Shown: positions 9,119 to 20,444, counted from the stretch's first letter. The stretch is 64,000 nucleotides of DNA from Erythrobacteraceae bacterium E2-1 Yellow Sea (GCA_014983025.1 JADCLP010000003.1:62001-126000), one strand, 5' to 3'. Translations and numbers: made by a program. The notes: a model not told the origin generated them from the letters alone.

Positions 9119-9864
9119 TTGTATGTCTCCGTCGAAAAATTACTGAGTCCAAGATCGACCAAGGACTCGTCATAGCCTGGGGCCGCTTCGTACCTTCCCT
9201 TGGTATTCTTGATCATCGGGATAAGGCCACCGCCCGCTTCGCGCGTTTTGCTCCACCACCCCAATCGTTTCTCAATCCCGGTGGTCACGGGATCGCCGGT
9301 GATCTGAACTGTGATGCGCTTGAGGCTGACACCTTCGCCGAACGTCGCTGCAAGATTGTCGGGATCGACCCGTTCAACGCTTGTGGGATCGGCGTTATTC
9401 CTGAATGTCACGAACATGGGATAGCCTGACATTCTCACCCCGCCTGCGACGGGCGGCCAGCGCGGCGGCAAAACCTTCTCACCTTTGATCAACAGCATAT
9501 TGTCGAACTTTTCTTCGAAGGTCTCGCCTCGGATCTTGGGCGCCGCTGCCTGCATTACCGCCGATGCCCAATCGGCATCATCCTCTGATCGCAGCAGCGC
9601 GAAAAGCGTGCGGCCAGCAGGAAGGTCGACCGCCACCGCTTCGCCCTTGACCCGGCGTTCAATCGCAAGATGTGCAGGGCTTGATCCTGGCCGCACCAGC
9701 CTTTGCGTCACTTCAATGACGCTTGATCCGATCTTCAGACCTTCAGGAGTGTCTACTTCGACCGTCAGGCGGTAACGATAGGTCGGTGGGTCATCGGTGC
9801 CACTACAGGCTGCCAGAAGCAGCGAGCAGACGAGAAGCGCGAGAATTCTGATCGCGCCCGCCAC
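9115..9864 (-). CDS. Predicted lipoprotein, cassette copy 1
   Basis: Function unknown. The 249-residue product has a signal peptide with lipobox LLLAAC (Cys20), then a TYRYRLTVEVDTPEGLKIGSS domain, and KGEAVAVDL and YPMFVTF blocks shared with the copy at 8124-8810. The C-terminal 40 residues are not shared. It starts three bases after the stop of the porin gene at 9868, so all five genes from 11199 down to 7771 look like one transcript. Residue +2 after the lipid Cys is Ser, compatible with outer-membrane sorting by the Lol system. Confidence 0.78.
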   Translation of the reverse strand: MAGAIRILALLVCSLLLAACSGTDDPPTYRYRLTVEVDTPEGLKIGSSVIEVTQRLVRPGSSPAHLAIERRVKGEAVAVDLPAGRTLFALLRSEDDADWASAVMQAAAPKIRGETFEEKFDNMLLIKGEKVLPPRWPPVAGGVRMSGYPMFVTFRNNADPTSVERVDPDNLAATFGEGVSLKRITVQITGDPVTTGIEKRLGWWSKTREAGGGLIPMIKNTKGRYEAAPGYDESLVDLGLSNFSTETYK

Positions 9865-9867
9865 CCC

Positions 9868-11199
9868 TCAATACCGCGCTGTTAGCCGCATTCCGGCGAT
9901 CACGCCCGTGCTGCGCGCGGCGATGGCGCTGTCCACCACCTGCACATCCCCAGTGAGGCGCAGATATTTGTTGAGGCCCACGGTATAGAAAGCCTCCACG
10001 CCCTCCTCATCTTCCAACGCCAGCCTGCCAGACAGCGTGCCGACCAGCCCATTGGTCAGCGAATAACGGAACCAGGCCAGGCCAAAGCGATCTTGCGGGC
10101 GGAAATGTGGATTGCCGGAGACGCCGATAAAACCGCTCTTGTCCAGGAAAGTCGGGTCGCCATTCGATACATAGACCTGCCCGAATAGGCCCCATCCCTT
10201 GCCCGGATGATCGGCATATTGCTGAATAAATTGATAACCTGCCAGCACCACGCTCAACTCACCCTTGCGGTGGCCAAAGGATGATCCGGGTGCGGGCACG
10301 AGGGCTGCAGGCAGCGCCTCTGTTGCCAGCATGCTGCGCGTGGAACCCGCCACTTTCAGCGCGTAATAGCCCTGCTTGCCACCGATCTTCACTGGCACGG
10401 TGACAGAGCTTAGGAAAGCCACACCTTTATCAAACGGGCTTTCAAAACCGGTTTTCTTCGATTGCAATTCGGGGTCAAACACCCACAGGCGATACAATGC
10501 CTTTTTGGTCGGCACGGTCAGTTGTGCGCCGATGATGGAGCCGGGCACGATGGCGCTGGGTGGCAGCGCCATGGCCAGGTTCATAAACCCCTCATGCCCG
10601 CCACCGCCTTCCACCGGAAGATGTTCGGCAATGTCCAGGATATTGATCTTGCCAACAGTCAGGCTGGCGCCCGATCTCCAGCGTTTGGTGAGGTTGATGG
10701 AGAGGTCAAATACCTCACCCTCGCCCGGATAGAATAGCTGGGTGTTGCTGGGCAGAAGGCCAACGGTACCGTTGGCGCTTTCGCCATATTTGAATTCCGG
10801 GTGGACATGCAGCGACAGGCTGTCATCCATTCCCCAGGCGCCGCCCTTGATATCAAAATAGCCGTCAAGCTTGCCGCCATAGCGCAGCACATCATCTGCA
10901 TCGCCCGACACAGGAATGTCAGTAAACTGAGAGAAGGTCAGCTGCGCCTTCACTGGGGATGGGGCCGTCTGGTTCCGGGTCGAAATTGACACTGCGGACG
11001 ATCCGCCCCCCCGCCCGGTTGCATCCTGCGATGGCTGGACACTGGCGGCTTCAACTTCTGCAGGGGCAGCCCCTGTTTCGTTTGCCAGCACTTGGGCGCT
11101 GCTGATTGCTGCCCATGCCATGGTCGCAACCAGCACAAGGTTACGGCCAAGCCAAGAGTGATGGCCGCGCCAAGTTAAAGGATTAAGTCCGACCCGCAT
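9868..11199 (-). CDS. OprB-family carbohydrate-selective porin
   Basis: Outer-membrane beta-barrel porin of 443 residues. It has an N-terminal signal region (hydrophobic about residues 20-40), a low-complexity linker, and then an OprB-like barrel with KLDGYFDIKGGAWG, the SLSLHVHPEFKYG strand, KINILDIAEH and an alternating-residue C-terminal strand ending in aromatic Tyr (GMRLTARY). Substrate specificity cannot be read from sequence. It is the first gene of the operon containing the duplicated lipoprotein/lipase-like cassettes, with three bases to the next start, so a joint envelope role is possible. Confidence 0.8.
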   Translation of the reverse strand: MRVGLNPLTWRGHHSWLGRNLVLVATMAWAAISSAQVLANETGAAPAEVEAASVQPSQDATGRGGGSSAVSISTRNQTAPSPVKAQLTFSQFTDIPVSGDADDVLRYGGKLDGYFDIKGGAWGMDDSLSLHVHPEFKYGESANGTVGLLPSNTQLFYPGEGEVFDLSINLTKRWRSGASLTVGKINILDIAEHLPVEGGGGHEGFMNLAMALPPSAIVPGSIIGAQLTVPTKKALYRLWVFDPELQSKKTGFESPFDKGVAFLSSVTVPVKIGGKQGYYALKVAGSTRSMLATEALPAALVPAPGSSFGHRKGELSVVLAGYQFIQQYADHPGKGWGLFGQVYVSNGDPTFLDKSGFIGVSGNPHFRPQDRFGLAWFRYSLTNGLVGTLSGRLALEDEEGVEAFYTVGLNKYLRLTGDVQVVDSAIAARSTGVIAGMRLTARY

Positions 11200-11283
11200 G
11201 TTTTGTTATCGGCAGGCTTGCCCAGTTATGGCTGCCTTTTCCGGAATCCTCCATACATTCAACACCCTATTTGGAGCATGGCG

Positions 11284-11312
11284 CGGCGCATCATTCAATG
11301 TGAAATGCGCCG
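11284..11312. promoter_or_regulatory. 8-bp inverted repeat upstream of the porin operon
   Basis: CGGCGCAT at 11284-11291 and ATGCGCCG at 11305-11312 are exact inverted copies separated by 13 bases. They lie about 85 bases upstream of the porin start at 11199, in the 224-base gap before gltD. They could be an operator for the porin operon or an RNA hairpin after gltD. The rest of the gap is AT-rich near 11395-11423 and holds no supported gene. Confidence 0.35.
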
Positions 11313-11423
11313 AATTAGCTCCAATTCGGATGTACAGCTTGCTGTATTCATCGCGGATGAACGCGTGAATTGTATGAAATCGACAAACCTGCGTGTGGTT
11401 TTACTTGTTTTTATTCTTATTTT

Positions 11424-12860
11424 TTAGCGTGGAAGTTCGGTTACACCCATCAGTGCCTCATCCACGGCGCGCGCACATTGGCGCCCTTCGCGGATAGCCC
11501 AGACGACGAGTGATTGGCCGCGGCGCATATCGCCACAAGCGAACACCTTGTCCACGCTGGTGGCGTATGAATTGGTGTCTGCCGCCACATTGCCGCGATC
11601 GGTCAGCTCCACGCCCGCCTGTTCCAGCAGCCCGGCCTTTTTCGGACCGACAAAGCCCATGGCCAGCAGGATCAGATCAGCTTCGATGACAAATTCGGAG
11701 CCTTCAATCTCCTGCATCTTGCCATCTTGCCATTCGACCCGAACGCATTCGAGGCCGGTAACGGTTTCCCCGTCACCCAGCACGCGCTTGGTCAGTACCG
11801 CCCAATCCCGTTCCACGCCTTCCTGGTGGCTGGAAGATGAGCGCAGCTTCAGCGGCCAATCGGGCCAGGTCATCAGCTTGTCTTCATGTTCGGGTGGCTT
11901 GGGCATGATTTCCAGCTGCACGACGCTGGCCGCGCCCTGCCGGTTGGATGTGCCAACACAGTCACTGCCGGTGTCGCCACCGCCGATTACAACCACTTTC
12001 TTGCCCGTGGCAGTCAGCGATCCACGCGGTGCAGCGCGCACTTCATCATCGCCTGCATTGCGTTTGTTCTGCTGCGTCAGGAATTCCATTGCCAACCGCA
12101 CGCCGTTCTTTTCAGCGCCGGGTATGGTCAGAGCGCGCGCATCCTCTGCCCCGCCCGACAGGACGATGGCATCGAAGTTTTCCTGCAAGGAGGCGAAGGA
12201 CACATCCACGCCCACTTCCTTGCTGGTTTTGAAGGTCACGCCTTCAGCTTCCATCTGCACCGCACGGCGGTTGATCAGATGTTTTTCCATCTTGAAATCA
12301 GGAATGCCATAACGCAGCAAGCCGCCGATACGATCATTCTTTTCAAACAGCGTCACGGTGTGCCCTGCCCGCGCCAATTGCTGCGCACAGGCCATGCCGG
12401 CCGGGCCAGAACCTACCACGGCCACCGATTTGCCGGTCTTCTTTTCCGGTACCAGTGGTTCGATCCAGCCTTCTTTCCAGCCACGATCGACAATTGCGCA
12501 TTCGATCGATTTGATCGTCACGGGTTGTTCGATGATGTTCAGCGTGCAGGCCGCTTCGCACGGGGCGGGGCAGACACGGCCGGTAAACTCGGGGAAATTG
12601 TTGGTGGAATGCAGCACGTCCAGTGCGTCACGCCAATCCCCCTTGTAAACCAGATCATTCCAGTCCGGGATGATATTGTTCACCGGGCAACCATTGTGAC
12701 AATAGGGAATGCCGCAATTCATGCAGCGCGATGCCTGCGACTGCAGTACATCTTCGCCCGGTTCGATCACGAATTCGCGATAATTCTCCAGCCGTTCCTT
12801 CGGATCGAGATAGTCCCGTTCGCGACGGTCGAGTTCGAGAAAGCCTGTTTCCTTGCCCAT
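11424..12860 (-). CDS. gltD: Glutamate synthase (NADPH) small subunit
   Basis: Beta subunit of NADPH-GOGAT, which passes electrons from NADPH via FAD and iron-sulfur clusters to GltB for glutamate synthesis. The 478-residue product has the N-terminal cysteine clusters [14 protein letters not shown] and CPAPCEAAC, an FAD-binding [11 protein letters not shown] motif, an NADPH-binding GGGDTGSDC motif, and a C-terminal GD-containing FAD segment ([10 protein letters not shown]). It starts five bases after the gltB stop on the same strand, so gltB-gltD form an operon. Confidence 0.97.
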   Translation of the reverse strand: MGKETGFLELDRRERDYLDPKERLENYREFVIEPGEDVLQSQASRCMNCGIPYCHNGCPVNNIIPDWNDLVYKGDWRDALDVLHSTNNFPEFTGRVCPAPCEAACTLNIIEQPVTIKSIECAIVDRGWKEGWIEPLVPEKKTGKSVAVVGSGPAGMACAQQLARAGHTVTLFEKNDRIGGLLRYGIPDFKMEKHLINRRAVQMEAEGVTFKTSKEVGVDVSFASLQENFDAIVLSGGAEDARALTIPGAEKNGVRLAMEFLTQQNKRNAGDDEVRAAPRGSLTATGKKVVVIGGGDTGSDCVGTSNRQGAASVVQLEIMPKPPEHEDKLMTWPDWPLKLRSSSSHQEGVERDWAVLTKRVLGDGETVTGLECVRVEWQDGKMQEIEGSEFVIEADLILLAMGFVGPKKAGLLEQAGVELTDRGNVAADTNSYATSVDKVFACGDMRRGQSLVVWAIREGRQCARAVDEALMGVTELPR

Positions 12861-12865
12861 TTGTT

Positions 12866-15800
12866 TTACTCCGCCGCAACCGATTCAGCTTCGAGGCGTT
12901 CAGCCTCCAGCATTTCCAGCGCGCGCTTGTAATCGCGCGGCATAATTTTGACGAATTTGCCCAAAGCCTCATCCCAATTGTCCAGCAGGGCTTCGGCCTT
13001 GGCACTGCCGGTGTGCAGCTTGTGGCGTTCCACCAGGATTTTCAGCCGCTCGGCATCATGGCGCAGCATATCGCCCATGCCGAAATCATTGACTGAGCTG
13101 GGCCGCTGGCTGGGACGTCCGGTGCCTTCATCGGCATCGGGTTCAGCCGAAATCGGCAGCAGATCGACCTGAGCAGTGTTCACCAGCTGGGCGAATTTGC
13201 CATCGGGGTCATAGACATAGGCTACGCCGCCGCTCATGCCGGCGGCAAAATTGCGCCCGGTTTCACCCAGCACAACCACCACGCCGCCAGTCATATATTC
13301 GCAGCCGTGATCACCCGTGCCTTCAACCACCGCAATGGCGCCAGAATTGCGAACGGCGAAACGTTCACCGGCAACGCCACCAAAATAGGCCTCGCCCGCA
13401 ATCGCGCCATAAAGCACGGTATTGCCAACGATGATGTTCTCACTCGGATCGCGGCCAACATTGGCGGGCTGCTTCACGATCACACGGCCGCCTGACAGGC
13501 CCTTGCCGACATAGTCATTGGCATCGCCCGTCAGATCCAGGGTCACGCCATGTGCCAGCCATGCGGCGAAGCTCTGCCCGGCAACACCCGTCAAATTGAT
13601 GCGGATGGTGTCAGGTGCAAGGCCGGCATGGCCGTGTGCCTTGGCAACTTCGCCCGATAGCATGGTCCCCACGGTGCGGTTGACGTTGCGAATTTCGCGG
13701 TCAAGCTGCACCGGCGTGCCGTTCTGGATCGCATCCTTACAGGCAGCGATCAGTTCATTATCCATCGCTCCAGCAAGGCCATGATCCTGCGTTTCCGTAT
13801 TGTGCAGCGATGCACCTTCGGGAATCTCAATGGTGTGCAGCAGCTTGCTGAGGTCAACGCCCTGCGCCTTCCAGTGGCGATGGACGCGGCGCATATCCAG
13901 CCGGTCAACCCGGCCCACCATTTCTTCAACCGTGCGGAAGCCCATTTCCGCCATGATCTGGCGCAGCTCTTCCGCGACGAAGAAGAAGTAATTGATGACA
14001 TGTTCGGGCTGGCCATTGAAGCGCGCGCGCAGAACCGGGTCCTGCGTAGCCACGCCCACCGGGCAGGTATTGAGATGGCATTTGCGCATCATGATGCAGC
14101 CCGCCGCGATCAGCGGAGCGGTGGCAAAGCCAAATTCTTCTGCGCCCAGCAGCGCACCAATGGCGACATCGCGCCCGGTGCGCAGGCCGCCATCGACCTG
14201 TACCACGATGCGGTCACGCAGATCATTCAGCAGCAGTGTCTGCTGCGTTTCAGCCAGGCCGATTTCCCACGGGCTGCCAGCATGGGTCAGGCTGGTCAGC
14301 GGGCTTGCGCCCGTGCCGCCTTCATAGCCAGAGATCGTGACATGGTCGGCGCGTGCCTTGGAAACACCCGCGGCCACTGTGCCCACACCCACTTCGGATA
14401 CCAGCTTCACCGATACGCGCGATGAAGGGTTTACGTTCTTCAGATCATGGATCAGCTGGGCCAGATCCTCGATCGAATAGATGTCATGGTGGGGCGGGGG
14501 CGAAATCAGGCCCACGCCCGGCGTTGAATGGCGGGTCGCGCCAATCGTCTTGTCCACCTTGTGGCCAGGCAGCTGGCCGCCTTCACCAGGCTTTGCGCCC
14601 TGCGCCATCTTGATCTGGATATCATCGGCATTGACCAGATATTCGGTCGTCACGCCAAAGCGGCCCGATGCGACCTGCTTGATGCTGGAACGCATGGTGT
14701 CACCATTGTCCAGAGGCAGGAAGCGCTTGGGATCCTCACCACCTTCACCGGTGTTCGACTTGCCGCCAATGCGGTTCATCGCCACAGCCAGTGTGGTGTG
14801 GGCTTCCCAGCTGATCGAGCCATAGCTCATAGCGCCGGTGGCAAACCGCTTCACGATTTCGCTGGCGGGTTCGACTTCCTCCAGTGGGATGGCTTCATCG
14901 GCAGGCTTCAATTCCATCAATCCACGGATTGTCAGCATCCGTTCGGACTGGTCGTTGATCGACTTGGCGAATTCTTCGTAATTCTTGTGGTTATTACCGC
15001 GCACGGCGTGCTGCAGGCTGGCAATATTCGCTGCGGTCCAGGCGTGTTCCTCGCCACGCAGGCGATATTGATAGATACCACCCACATCCAGCATGGTCTT
15101 GTAAATGGGGTTGTCGCCATAGGCTTGCGCATGGCGCATCACCGTTTCTTCGGCCACTTCCTTCAGGCCGACGCCTTCGATCGTGGTCGCCGTGCCGGTG
15201 AAATAACTTTCGATGAACTGTGATGACAGGCCAACCGCGTCGAAAATCTGCGCACCGCAATAGGATTGATAGGTGGAAATGCCCATCTTGGACATGACCT
15301 TGCGGATGCCCTTGCCAACGGCCTTGATATAGTTCTGGCGGACCTTGTCGGCATCCAGATCGGCATGCTTCTTGGCGCGGATATCCTCCAATGTCTCGAA
15401 CGCGACATAGGGGTTGATCGCTTCTGCGCCATAACCGGCCAGCACGCAGAAGTGGTGCACTTCGCGCGCTTCGCCGGTTTCGACGACCAGCCCGGCCTGC
15501 ATGCGCAGCCCCTGGCGCACCAGGTGATGGTGCACGGCAGCAGTGGCCAGCAAGGCAGGCATGGCAATACGATCCGGGCCCTGTGCCCGGTCGGACAGGA
15601 TCAGGATATTGTGATCGGCCAGCACCGCCTCTGTCGCGGCCCAGCACATTTCCTTGATCGCCATTTCCAACCCTTCGGCGCCGGTGGTGGCATCCCAGGT
15701 GATGTCGATGGTTTCGGTGCGGAAGGCACCATCCAGCACGATTTCAACCGAACGGATCTTGGCCAGATCATCATTGGTCAGGATCGGCTGGCTGATTTCC

Positions 15801-17509
15801 AGCCGCTTGTGCGTGCCAGCACCATGCCCCAGCAGATTGGGGCGTGGGCCGATCATCGACAGCAGGCTCATGACCAGTTCCTCACGGATCGGGTCGATCG
15901 GCGGGTTGGTGACCTGGGCAAAGTTCTGCTTGAAATAATCGTAGAGCAGGCGGCTGCGGGCTGACAGCACGGCAATCGGCGTGTCGGTACCCATCGAACC
16001 CAGCGGATCGTCAGCTTCGACCATCATCGGTTCAAGGAAGCGGCTCAGATCTTCCTGCGTGTAGCCGAATGCCTGCTGGCGATCGAGCAGGGTGGTTTCC
16101 GCAACAGGTATGGCGGATAGTTCCGGCTCGATATGGCTCAGGTCTTCCAGCTTGTACTGCGCCTGCTCCAGCCATTTTTCATATGGGTGTTCTGTGGCGA
16201 GACCCGCCTTCAGTTCCTCATCTTCGATAATCCGGCCCTGATCGAAATCGATCAGCAACATCTTGCCCGGTTGCAGGCGCCATTTGCGCACGATGTCTTC
16301 TTCGGCAAAGGGCAGAACGCCGCTTTCCGATGCCAGACACACAATATCATCCTTCGTTACCACGAAGCGGGCCGGGCGCAGGCCATTACGGTCCAGCGTG
16401 GCACCGATCTGGCGGCCATCGGTAAAGGCCACGGCGGCGGGGCCATCCCATGGTTCCATCAATGCAGCATGATATTCGTAAAATGCGCGGCGACCGGGAT
16501 CCATCAGCTCGTTCTTGGCCCATGCTTCCGGGATCAGCATCATCATTGCATGGGCAAGCGAATAACCGCCCAGCAGCAACAGCTCCAGTGCATTGTCGAG
16601 GCAGGCCGTGTCAGATTGGCCATGCGGCACGATGGGCCACAATTTGTCGAGGTCGGCCCCCAACAATGTGCTTTCCATGGTGCGGCGGCGCGCATTCATC
16701 CAGTTCACATTGCCGCGAACCGTGTTGATTTCCCCATTATGCGCCATGAAGCGATAGGGGTGGGCCAATCGCCAGCTGGGGAAAGTGTTGGTGCTGAAAC
16801 GCTGGTGCACCAGGCCCAGCGCAGACACACAATCGGGGTCGCGCAGATCGTCATAAAAACTGCCGACCTGATTGGCCAGCAGCAGCCCCTTGTACACGAC
16901 TGTGCGGCTGGAGAAGCTGGGGATGTAGAGGTCTGAAAGGCCGGGCAGGTCATATCTGACCTCCAGCTTCTTCAGGGGGTTCTGCACTTGCTTGCGGATC
17001 ACGATCAACTTGCGTTCAAAGGCATCCTGATCGGGGCAATTTTCGCCGCGGCCAATGATGGCCTGCTGCACCACAGGCATGGATTCGATCACGGCATCGC
17101 CCAGGCCATCCATGGTCACTGGCACGTCACGCCAGCCGATCAGCGTCTGGCCTTCTTTAGCGGTGAATTTTTCGAACTGTTCGGTCACAAAGGCGCGTGC
17201 GGCTTCATCCTGCGGCATGAAACACATGGCCACGGCATAATCGCCTGGTGCCGGCAGGGTCTTGCCTTCGGCTTCTGCCCATTTGCGGAACAGCGGATCG
17301 GGAATCTGCAACAGGATGCCTGCACCATCGCCCAGCAGCGGATCAGCGCCCACGGCACCGCGATGGTCAATATTGGCCAGAATCTCCAACGCCTGGGTTA
17401 CGATCTCATGCGATTTCTCGCCTTTGATATGCGCAACAAAGCCGACGCCACATGCGTCATGTTCGTTACGCGGATCATACAAGCCCTGGGGCGCTGGCAG
17501 GTGTCCCAT
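12866..17509 (-). CDS. gltB: Glutamate synthase (NADPH) large subunit
   Basis: Alpha subunit of GOGAT, converting glutamine plus 2-oxoglutarate to two glutamates. The 1547-residue product has an N-terminal class II glutamine amidotransferase domain, a central domain, an FMN-binding synthase domain with the 3Fe-4S ligands in [12 protein letters not shown], and a C-terminal GXGXG beta-helix domain ([23 protein letters not shown]). I place the start at the ATG at 17509, preceded by GGACGG, so that a short propeptide is removed to expose Cys20 (DACGVGF) as the catalytic nucleophile. Longer in-frame starts up to 17656 give sequence unlike the family. Confidence 0.97.
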   Translation of the reverse strand: MGHLPAPQGLYDPRNEHDACGVGFVAHIKGEKSHEIVTQALEILANIDHRGAVGADPLLGDGAGILLQIPDPLFRKWAEAEGKTLPAPGDYAVAMCFMPQDEAARAFVTEQFEKFTAKEGQTLIGWRDVPVTMDGLGDAVIESMPVVQQAIIGRGENCPDQDAFERKLIVIRKQVQNPLKKLEVRYDLPGLSDLYIPSFSSRTVVYKGLLLANQVGSFYDDLRDPDCVSALGLVHQRFSTNTFPSWRLAHPYRFMAHNGEINTVRGNVNWMNARRRTMESTLLGADLDKLWPIVPHGQSDTACLDNALELLLLGGYSLAHAMMMLIPEAWAKNELMDPGRRAFYEYHAALMEPWDGPAAVAFTDGRQIGATLDRNGLRPARFVVTKDDIVCLASESGVLPFAEEDIVRKWRLQPGKMLLIDFDQGRIIEDEELKAGLATEHPYEKWLEQAQYKLEDLSHIEPELSAIPVAETTLLDRQQAFGYTQEDLSRFLEPMMVEADDPLGSMGTDTPIAVLSARSRLLYDYFKQNFAQVTNPPIDPIREELVMSLLSMIGPRPNLLGHGAGTHKRLEISQPILTNDDLAKIRSVEIVLDGAFRTETIDITWDATTGAEGLEMAIKEMCWAATEAVLADHNILILSDRAQGPDRIAMPALLATAAVHHHLVRQGLRMQAGLVVETGEAREVHHFCVLAGYGAEAINPYVAFETLEDIRAKKHADLDADKVRQNYIKAVGKGIRKVMSKMGISTYQSYCGAQIFDAVGLSSQFIESYFTGTATTIEGVGLKEVAEETVMRHAQAYGDNPIYKTMLDVGGIYQYRLRGEEHAWTAANIASLQHAVRGNNHKNYEEFAKSINDQSERMLTIRGLMELKPADEAIPLEEVEPASEIVKRFATGAMSYGSISWEAHTTLAVAMNRIGGKSNTGEGGEDPKRFLPLDNGDTMRSSIKQVASGRFGVTTEYLVNADDIQIKMAQGAKPGEGGQLPGHKVDKTIGATRHSTPGVGLISPPPHHDIYSIEDLAQLIHDLKNVNPSSRVSVKLVSEVGVGTVAAGVSKARADHVTISGYEGGTGASPLTSLTHAGSPWEIGLAETQQTLLLNDLRDRIVVQVDGGLRTGRDVAIGALLGAEEFGFATAPLIAAGCIMMRKCHLNTCPVGVATQDPVLRARFNGQPEHVINYFFFVAEELRQIMAEMGFRTVEEMVGRVDRLDMRRVHRHWKAQGVDLSKLLHTIEIPEGASLHNTETQDHGLAGAMDNELIAACKDAIQNGTPVQLDREIRNVNRTVGTMLSGEVAKAHGHAGLAPDTIRINLTGVAGQSFAAWLAHGVTLDLTGDANDYVGKGLSGGRVIVKQPANVGRDPSENIIVGNTVLYGAIAGEAYFGGVAGERFAVRNSGAIAVVEGTGDHGCEYMTGGVVVVLGETGRNFAAGMSGGVAYVYDPDGKFAQLVNTAQVDLLPISAEPDADEGTGRPSQRPSSVNDFGMGDMLRHDAERLKILVERHKLHTGSAKAEALLDNWDEALGKFVKIMPRDYKRALEMLEAERLEAESVAAE

Positions 17510-17756
17510 GCGAAAATTCCGTCCTGTTTGATGCCGGCTGTGCAATGCCCGGGGGCCTTCACCGGCAGTGAAGCGCAAGCCATTCTGCCGCTTTTGCGAC
17601 ATGTGCTTTGCCGGCCCCTCATGGCGGCAGAATCGGCATTTTGCAACCGCGAACACAGCAGCAATCTTTCAGCCGTATATGCTTTTGCTTTAAGGTAATG
17701 TCTCGAAAAGGTAATTTCAGGAGCTACAGAGTGCGCAGAGAGCCATTCTGGTGCTG

Positions 17757-18404
17757 TCAGGCAGCGTTTGCCATCTGCTGCAGCTTTGCCAGTGCGTCGC
17801 GCAGGGCGATTTCGGTGGAATCGACCGGATACTCTATTTGGGCAGGTGCTGGGCCCGTTGTTTCTGCCATGCGTCTGTCTTCAAGAGCTACAGCGAATCG
17901 CTCAACCAGCTGGAACAGGCTCAGATCGGCGATCGCGCAGTCCCGCAACTTGGCGACTGCCGCACCATGGCGTTCTGCCAGAGCGGGTGCGGCCGTTGTG
18001 CCCAGCAGCAGTTCCTGATTGTCGAAACCATGCGGTAATTGCAGTTCGTCCACTTGCAGTATCTGGGCCGGGTGGGCCCCGCTTACAGGCTCTGGCCGGG
18101 CTTTGCCTGTGGGTGGCTTTGACTGGTGTCGGGCACGACGCCGGGCGATTTGTGCCGCCAGAAACCCCAATGCTGCGCCAGTTAGCGCGGCTAATAGAGC
18201 CAGCAATCCATGCGGTAATGTAGCAAGCGGTGCAGCGAATGTCTGTTCCAGCCCATTGTGCAGTTTTTCAATCGGGATCACCCATAGGGCCAGCCCGCAC
18301 AAAGCCGCCATCCATGCGCAAATCAGCGCCGTAAATGCCGGGTGGCGGCTTATTGGCGGCAGATCCGGTGTTTCAGCAATTTTTCCTGCCAGCTTTATCA
18401 TCAT
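17757..18404 (-). CDS. Unknown membrane protein with two predicted helices
   Basis: Not recognised. The 215-residue form from the ATG at 18404 has two hydrophobic helices (about residues 22-42 and 60-85), a basic stretch RRRARHQ, and a soluble C-terminal half ending in a helical segment (EIALRDALAKLQQMANAA). No clear ribosome-binding site supports this ATG; an in-frame ATG at 18572 would add 56 residues containing another hydrophobic stretch. It is followed by a 247-base gap before gltB, which presumably carries the gltBD promoter. Confidence 0.6.
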   Translation of the reverse strand: MMIKLAGKIAETPDLPPISRHPAFTALICAWMAALCGLALWVIPIEKLHNGLEQTFAAPLATLPHGLLALLAALTGAALGFLAAQIARRRARHQSKPPTGKARPEPVSGAHPAQILQVDELQLPHGFDNQELLLGTTAAPALAERHGAAVAKLRDCAIADLSLFQLVERFAVALEDRRMAETTGPAPAQIEYPVDSTEIALRDALAKLQQMANAA

Positions 18405-18666
18405 GGCCCCGTGCAAATGCGTGCCGGAAAATAACAGCCCTGCGGTAAACAAGCCGATAATGCCTGCCGGGTGCAGACACTGCCGATACAGGCCGAAAAG
18501 CCAGGTGATTCGCGCTGATCGGGCTGCAAGGCACCCCTTTTCTGCCGGGCTGCCCGATCTGTTTTGCGCCATGCCGTAACGGCGAGCAGCATCACATTGC
18601 GTCCATGCTGGTCATGGGCCATGAATTGCCAAACAGTGATTGCCGTGACGCGCAGAGGAGAGGCAT

Positions 18667-19116
18667 ATGACGCCGCAGGAAATGGCTGCCCTAGTGGGCG
18701 AAAATATCGGCACAAGTAACTGGGTCGAAATGAGCCAGGAGCGGATCAACACCTTTGCTGACGCGACTAGCGACCACCAATTCATCCATGTCGATGAGGA
18801 AAAAGCCAAGATGACGCCCTTTGGCGGCACGATCGCTCATGGTTTTCTGACCCTGTCGATGATCCCCCATCTTTCGATGAACAGCAATTTGCCCGTGATC
18901 GACGGGGCCAAGATGGGGGTCAATTACGGCGGGAACAAAACCCGTTTCCTTACACCCGTCAAATCCGGCAAGCGTATCCGGGGACATTGGAAGTTGCTGG
19001 AAATGGCGGAAAAACGCCCGGGTCAGTGGCAGCAAACTGTCGAAGTGACGATCGAGATCGAGGGCGAGGAAAAACCCGCCCTGATCTGTGAATGGATCGG
19101 GATGATTTTTGTCTGA
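18667..19116 (+). CDS. MaoC-family (R)-specific enoyl-CoA hydratase-like protein
   Basis: Hotdog-fold dehydratase of 149 residues, NodN/MaoC type. It has the hydratase motif with catalytic Asp and His in ATSDHQFIHVDEEKA and the FGGTIAHGFLTLSM segment. Such enzymes hydrate trans-2-enoyl-CoA to (R)-3-hydroxyacyl-CoA and can feed polyhydroxyalkanoate synthesis. GGAGAGG precedes the ATG at good spacing. The thiolase follows 64 bases downstream on the same strand, and phaZ lies beyond it, pointing to acyl-CoA or PHB metabolism; the exact substrate is uncertain. Confidence 0.88.
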   Translation: MTPQEMAALVGENIGTSNWVEMSQERINTFADATSDHQFIHVDEEKAKMTPFGGTIAHGFLTLSMIPHLSMNSNLPVIDGAKMGVNYGGNKTRFLTPVKSGKRIRGHWKLLEMAEKRPGQWQQTVEVTIEIEGEEKPALICEWIGMIFV

Positions 19117-19180
19117 TCTGATCAGGCATTTTTTGCCCGTCATCAGCACGGGCACATGATAATTATTGAAAGGTTGTACC

Positions 19181-20359
19181 ATGCGTGACGCAGTTATCGT
19201 TTCCACCGCCCGCACCCCGATTGGCCGCGCTTACAAAGGCGCTTTCAACGCCACACCGGGTGCTACGCTGGGTGCCCTGTCCATCGCGCCTGCGATCGAA
19301 CGTGCCGGCATTGAAGCGGGTGAGATTGACGATGTAGTGTGGGGCTGCGTGCTGACGCAGGGAACGCAGGCAGGCAATATAGGTCGCCAGGCCGCTTTGC
19401 GTGCAGGCTGTCCAATAGGCGTATCTGCCCAGACAATGGATCGGCAGTGTTCTTCAGGCCTGATGGCCATTTCTACCGCTGCCAAGCAGATTATTGTCGA
19501 TAATATGGATGTGGTGCTGGGCGGTGGCCAGGAATCGATCAGTCTGGTGCAGACGCCGGATATGCGCTTTGCTGTCGATCCTTCGCTGATCGCCATGCAC
19601 AAGGATGTATATATGCCGATGCTGCAAACGGCGGAAGTTGTGGCCAAACGTTATGGTATTTCGCGCGATGTGCAGGATGAATATGCGCTGCAAAGCCAGC
19701 AACGCACTGCCGCCGCGCAGGCAGCGGGCAAATTCGACGATGAAATTGTGCCCGTCACCACCATGATGGCAGTGAAGGACAAGGAAACAGGCGAAATCAG
19801 CCAGCAGGAAGTGACTCTGGCCAAGGATGAAGGCAATCGTCCATCGACCACGCTGGAAGGTCTGCAATCGCTTCAACCGGTATTGGGGCCTGATGCTGTT
19901 GTGACTGCAGGTAATGCCAGTCAGCTGTCAGATGGTTCCTCTGCTTCAGTCCTGATGGAAGCCAAGGTGGCAGAGAAAAAGGGGTTGCAGCCGCTGGCTC
20001 GCTATGTCGGCATGGCTGTGGCCGGGACAGAGCCAGATGAAATGGGCATCGGCCCGGTCTTTGCCATTCCCAAATTGCTGAAACAGACCGGCGTGAAAAT
20101 GGAAGATGTCGGCCTGTGGGAATTGAACGAAGCCTTTGCCGTGCAGGTACTTTATTGCCGGGACAAGCTGGGCATCGACAATGACATTCTCAACGTCAAT
20201 GGCGGTTCGATTTCCATCGGCCATCCATATGGGATGACAGGTGCACGCTGTACCGGCCATGCGATTATCGAAGGCAAACGGCGTGGTGCAAAATATGTTG
20301 TCGTGACCATGTGCGTGGGCGGCGGCATGGGCGCGGCCGGCATGTTCGAAATACTCTGA
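19181..20359 (+). CDS. Acetyl-CoA C-acyltransferase (thiolase)
   Basis: Thiolase of 392 residues that cleaves 3-ketoacyl-CoA or condenses acetyl-CoA. Catalytic residues are visible: nucleophilic Cys90 in MDRQCSSG, the His in [12 protein letters not shown], and the C-terminal Cys in [13 protein letters not shown]. The [10 protein letters not shown] motif is present. I use the ATG at 19181, which has GAAAGG upstream and gives the standard [15 protein letters not shown] start. Whether it is a FadA-type degradative or PhaA-type biosynthetic thiolase cannot be decided by motif alone. Confidence 0.94.
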   Translation: MRDAVIVSTARTPIGRAYKGAFNATPGATLGALSIAPAIERAGIEAGEIDDVVWGCVLTQGTQAGNIGRQAALRAGCPIGVSAQTMDRQCSSGLMAISTAAKQIIVDNMDVVLGGGQESISLVQTPDMRFAVDPSLIAMHKDVYMPMLQTAEVVAKRYGISRDVQDEYALQSQQRTAAAQAAGKFDDEIVPVTTMMAVKDKETGEISQQEVTLAKDEGNRPSTTLEGLQSLQPVLGPDAVVTAGNASQLSDGSSASVLMEAKVAEKKGLQPLARYVGMAVAGTEPDEMGIGPVFAIPKLLKQTGVKMEDVGLWELNEAFAVQVLYCRDKLGIDNDILNVNGGSISIGHPYGMTGARCTGHAIIEGKRRGAKYVVVTMCVGGGMGAAGMFEIL

Positions 20360-20377
20360 ACAGCCAGAATATGAAAA

Positions 20378-20411
20378 GGGCGCAGCTGCAATCATACAAG
20401 CAGCTGCGCCC
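20378..20411. terminator. Bidirectional terminator between the thiolase and phaZ
   Basis: A perfect 12-bp stem, GGGCGCAGCTGC (20378-20389) and GCAGCTGCGCCC (20400-20411), with a 10-base loop. It sits between the convergent stops at 20359 and 20445, with A-rich sequence on the left and T-rich sequence on the right, as expected for a terminator serving both strands. Confidence 0.88.
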
Positions 20412-20444
20412 TATTGTTTGGCAGTCATACCCGCCGGGCGTTGA

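Noticed and set aside
11203..11427. 74-codon plus-strand frame in the gap before gltD
   Set aside because: Composition is irregular, it ends in an AT-rich stretch and it lacks a ribosome-binding site.
11886..12932. Plus-strand frame of 348 codons across gltD
   Set aside because: Complete overlap with gltD, a convincing gene; the frame is a codon-usage shadow.
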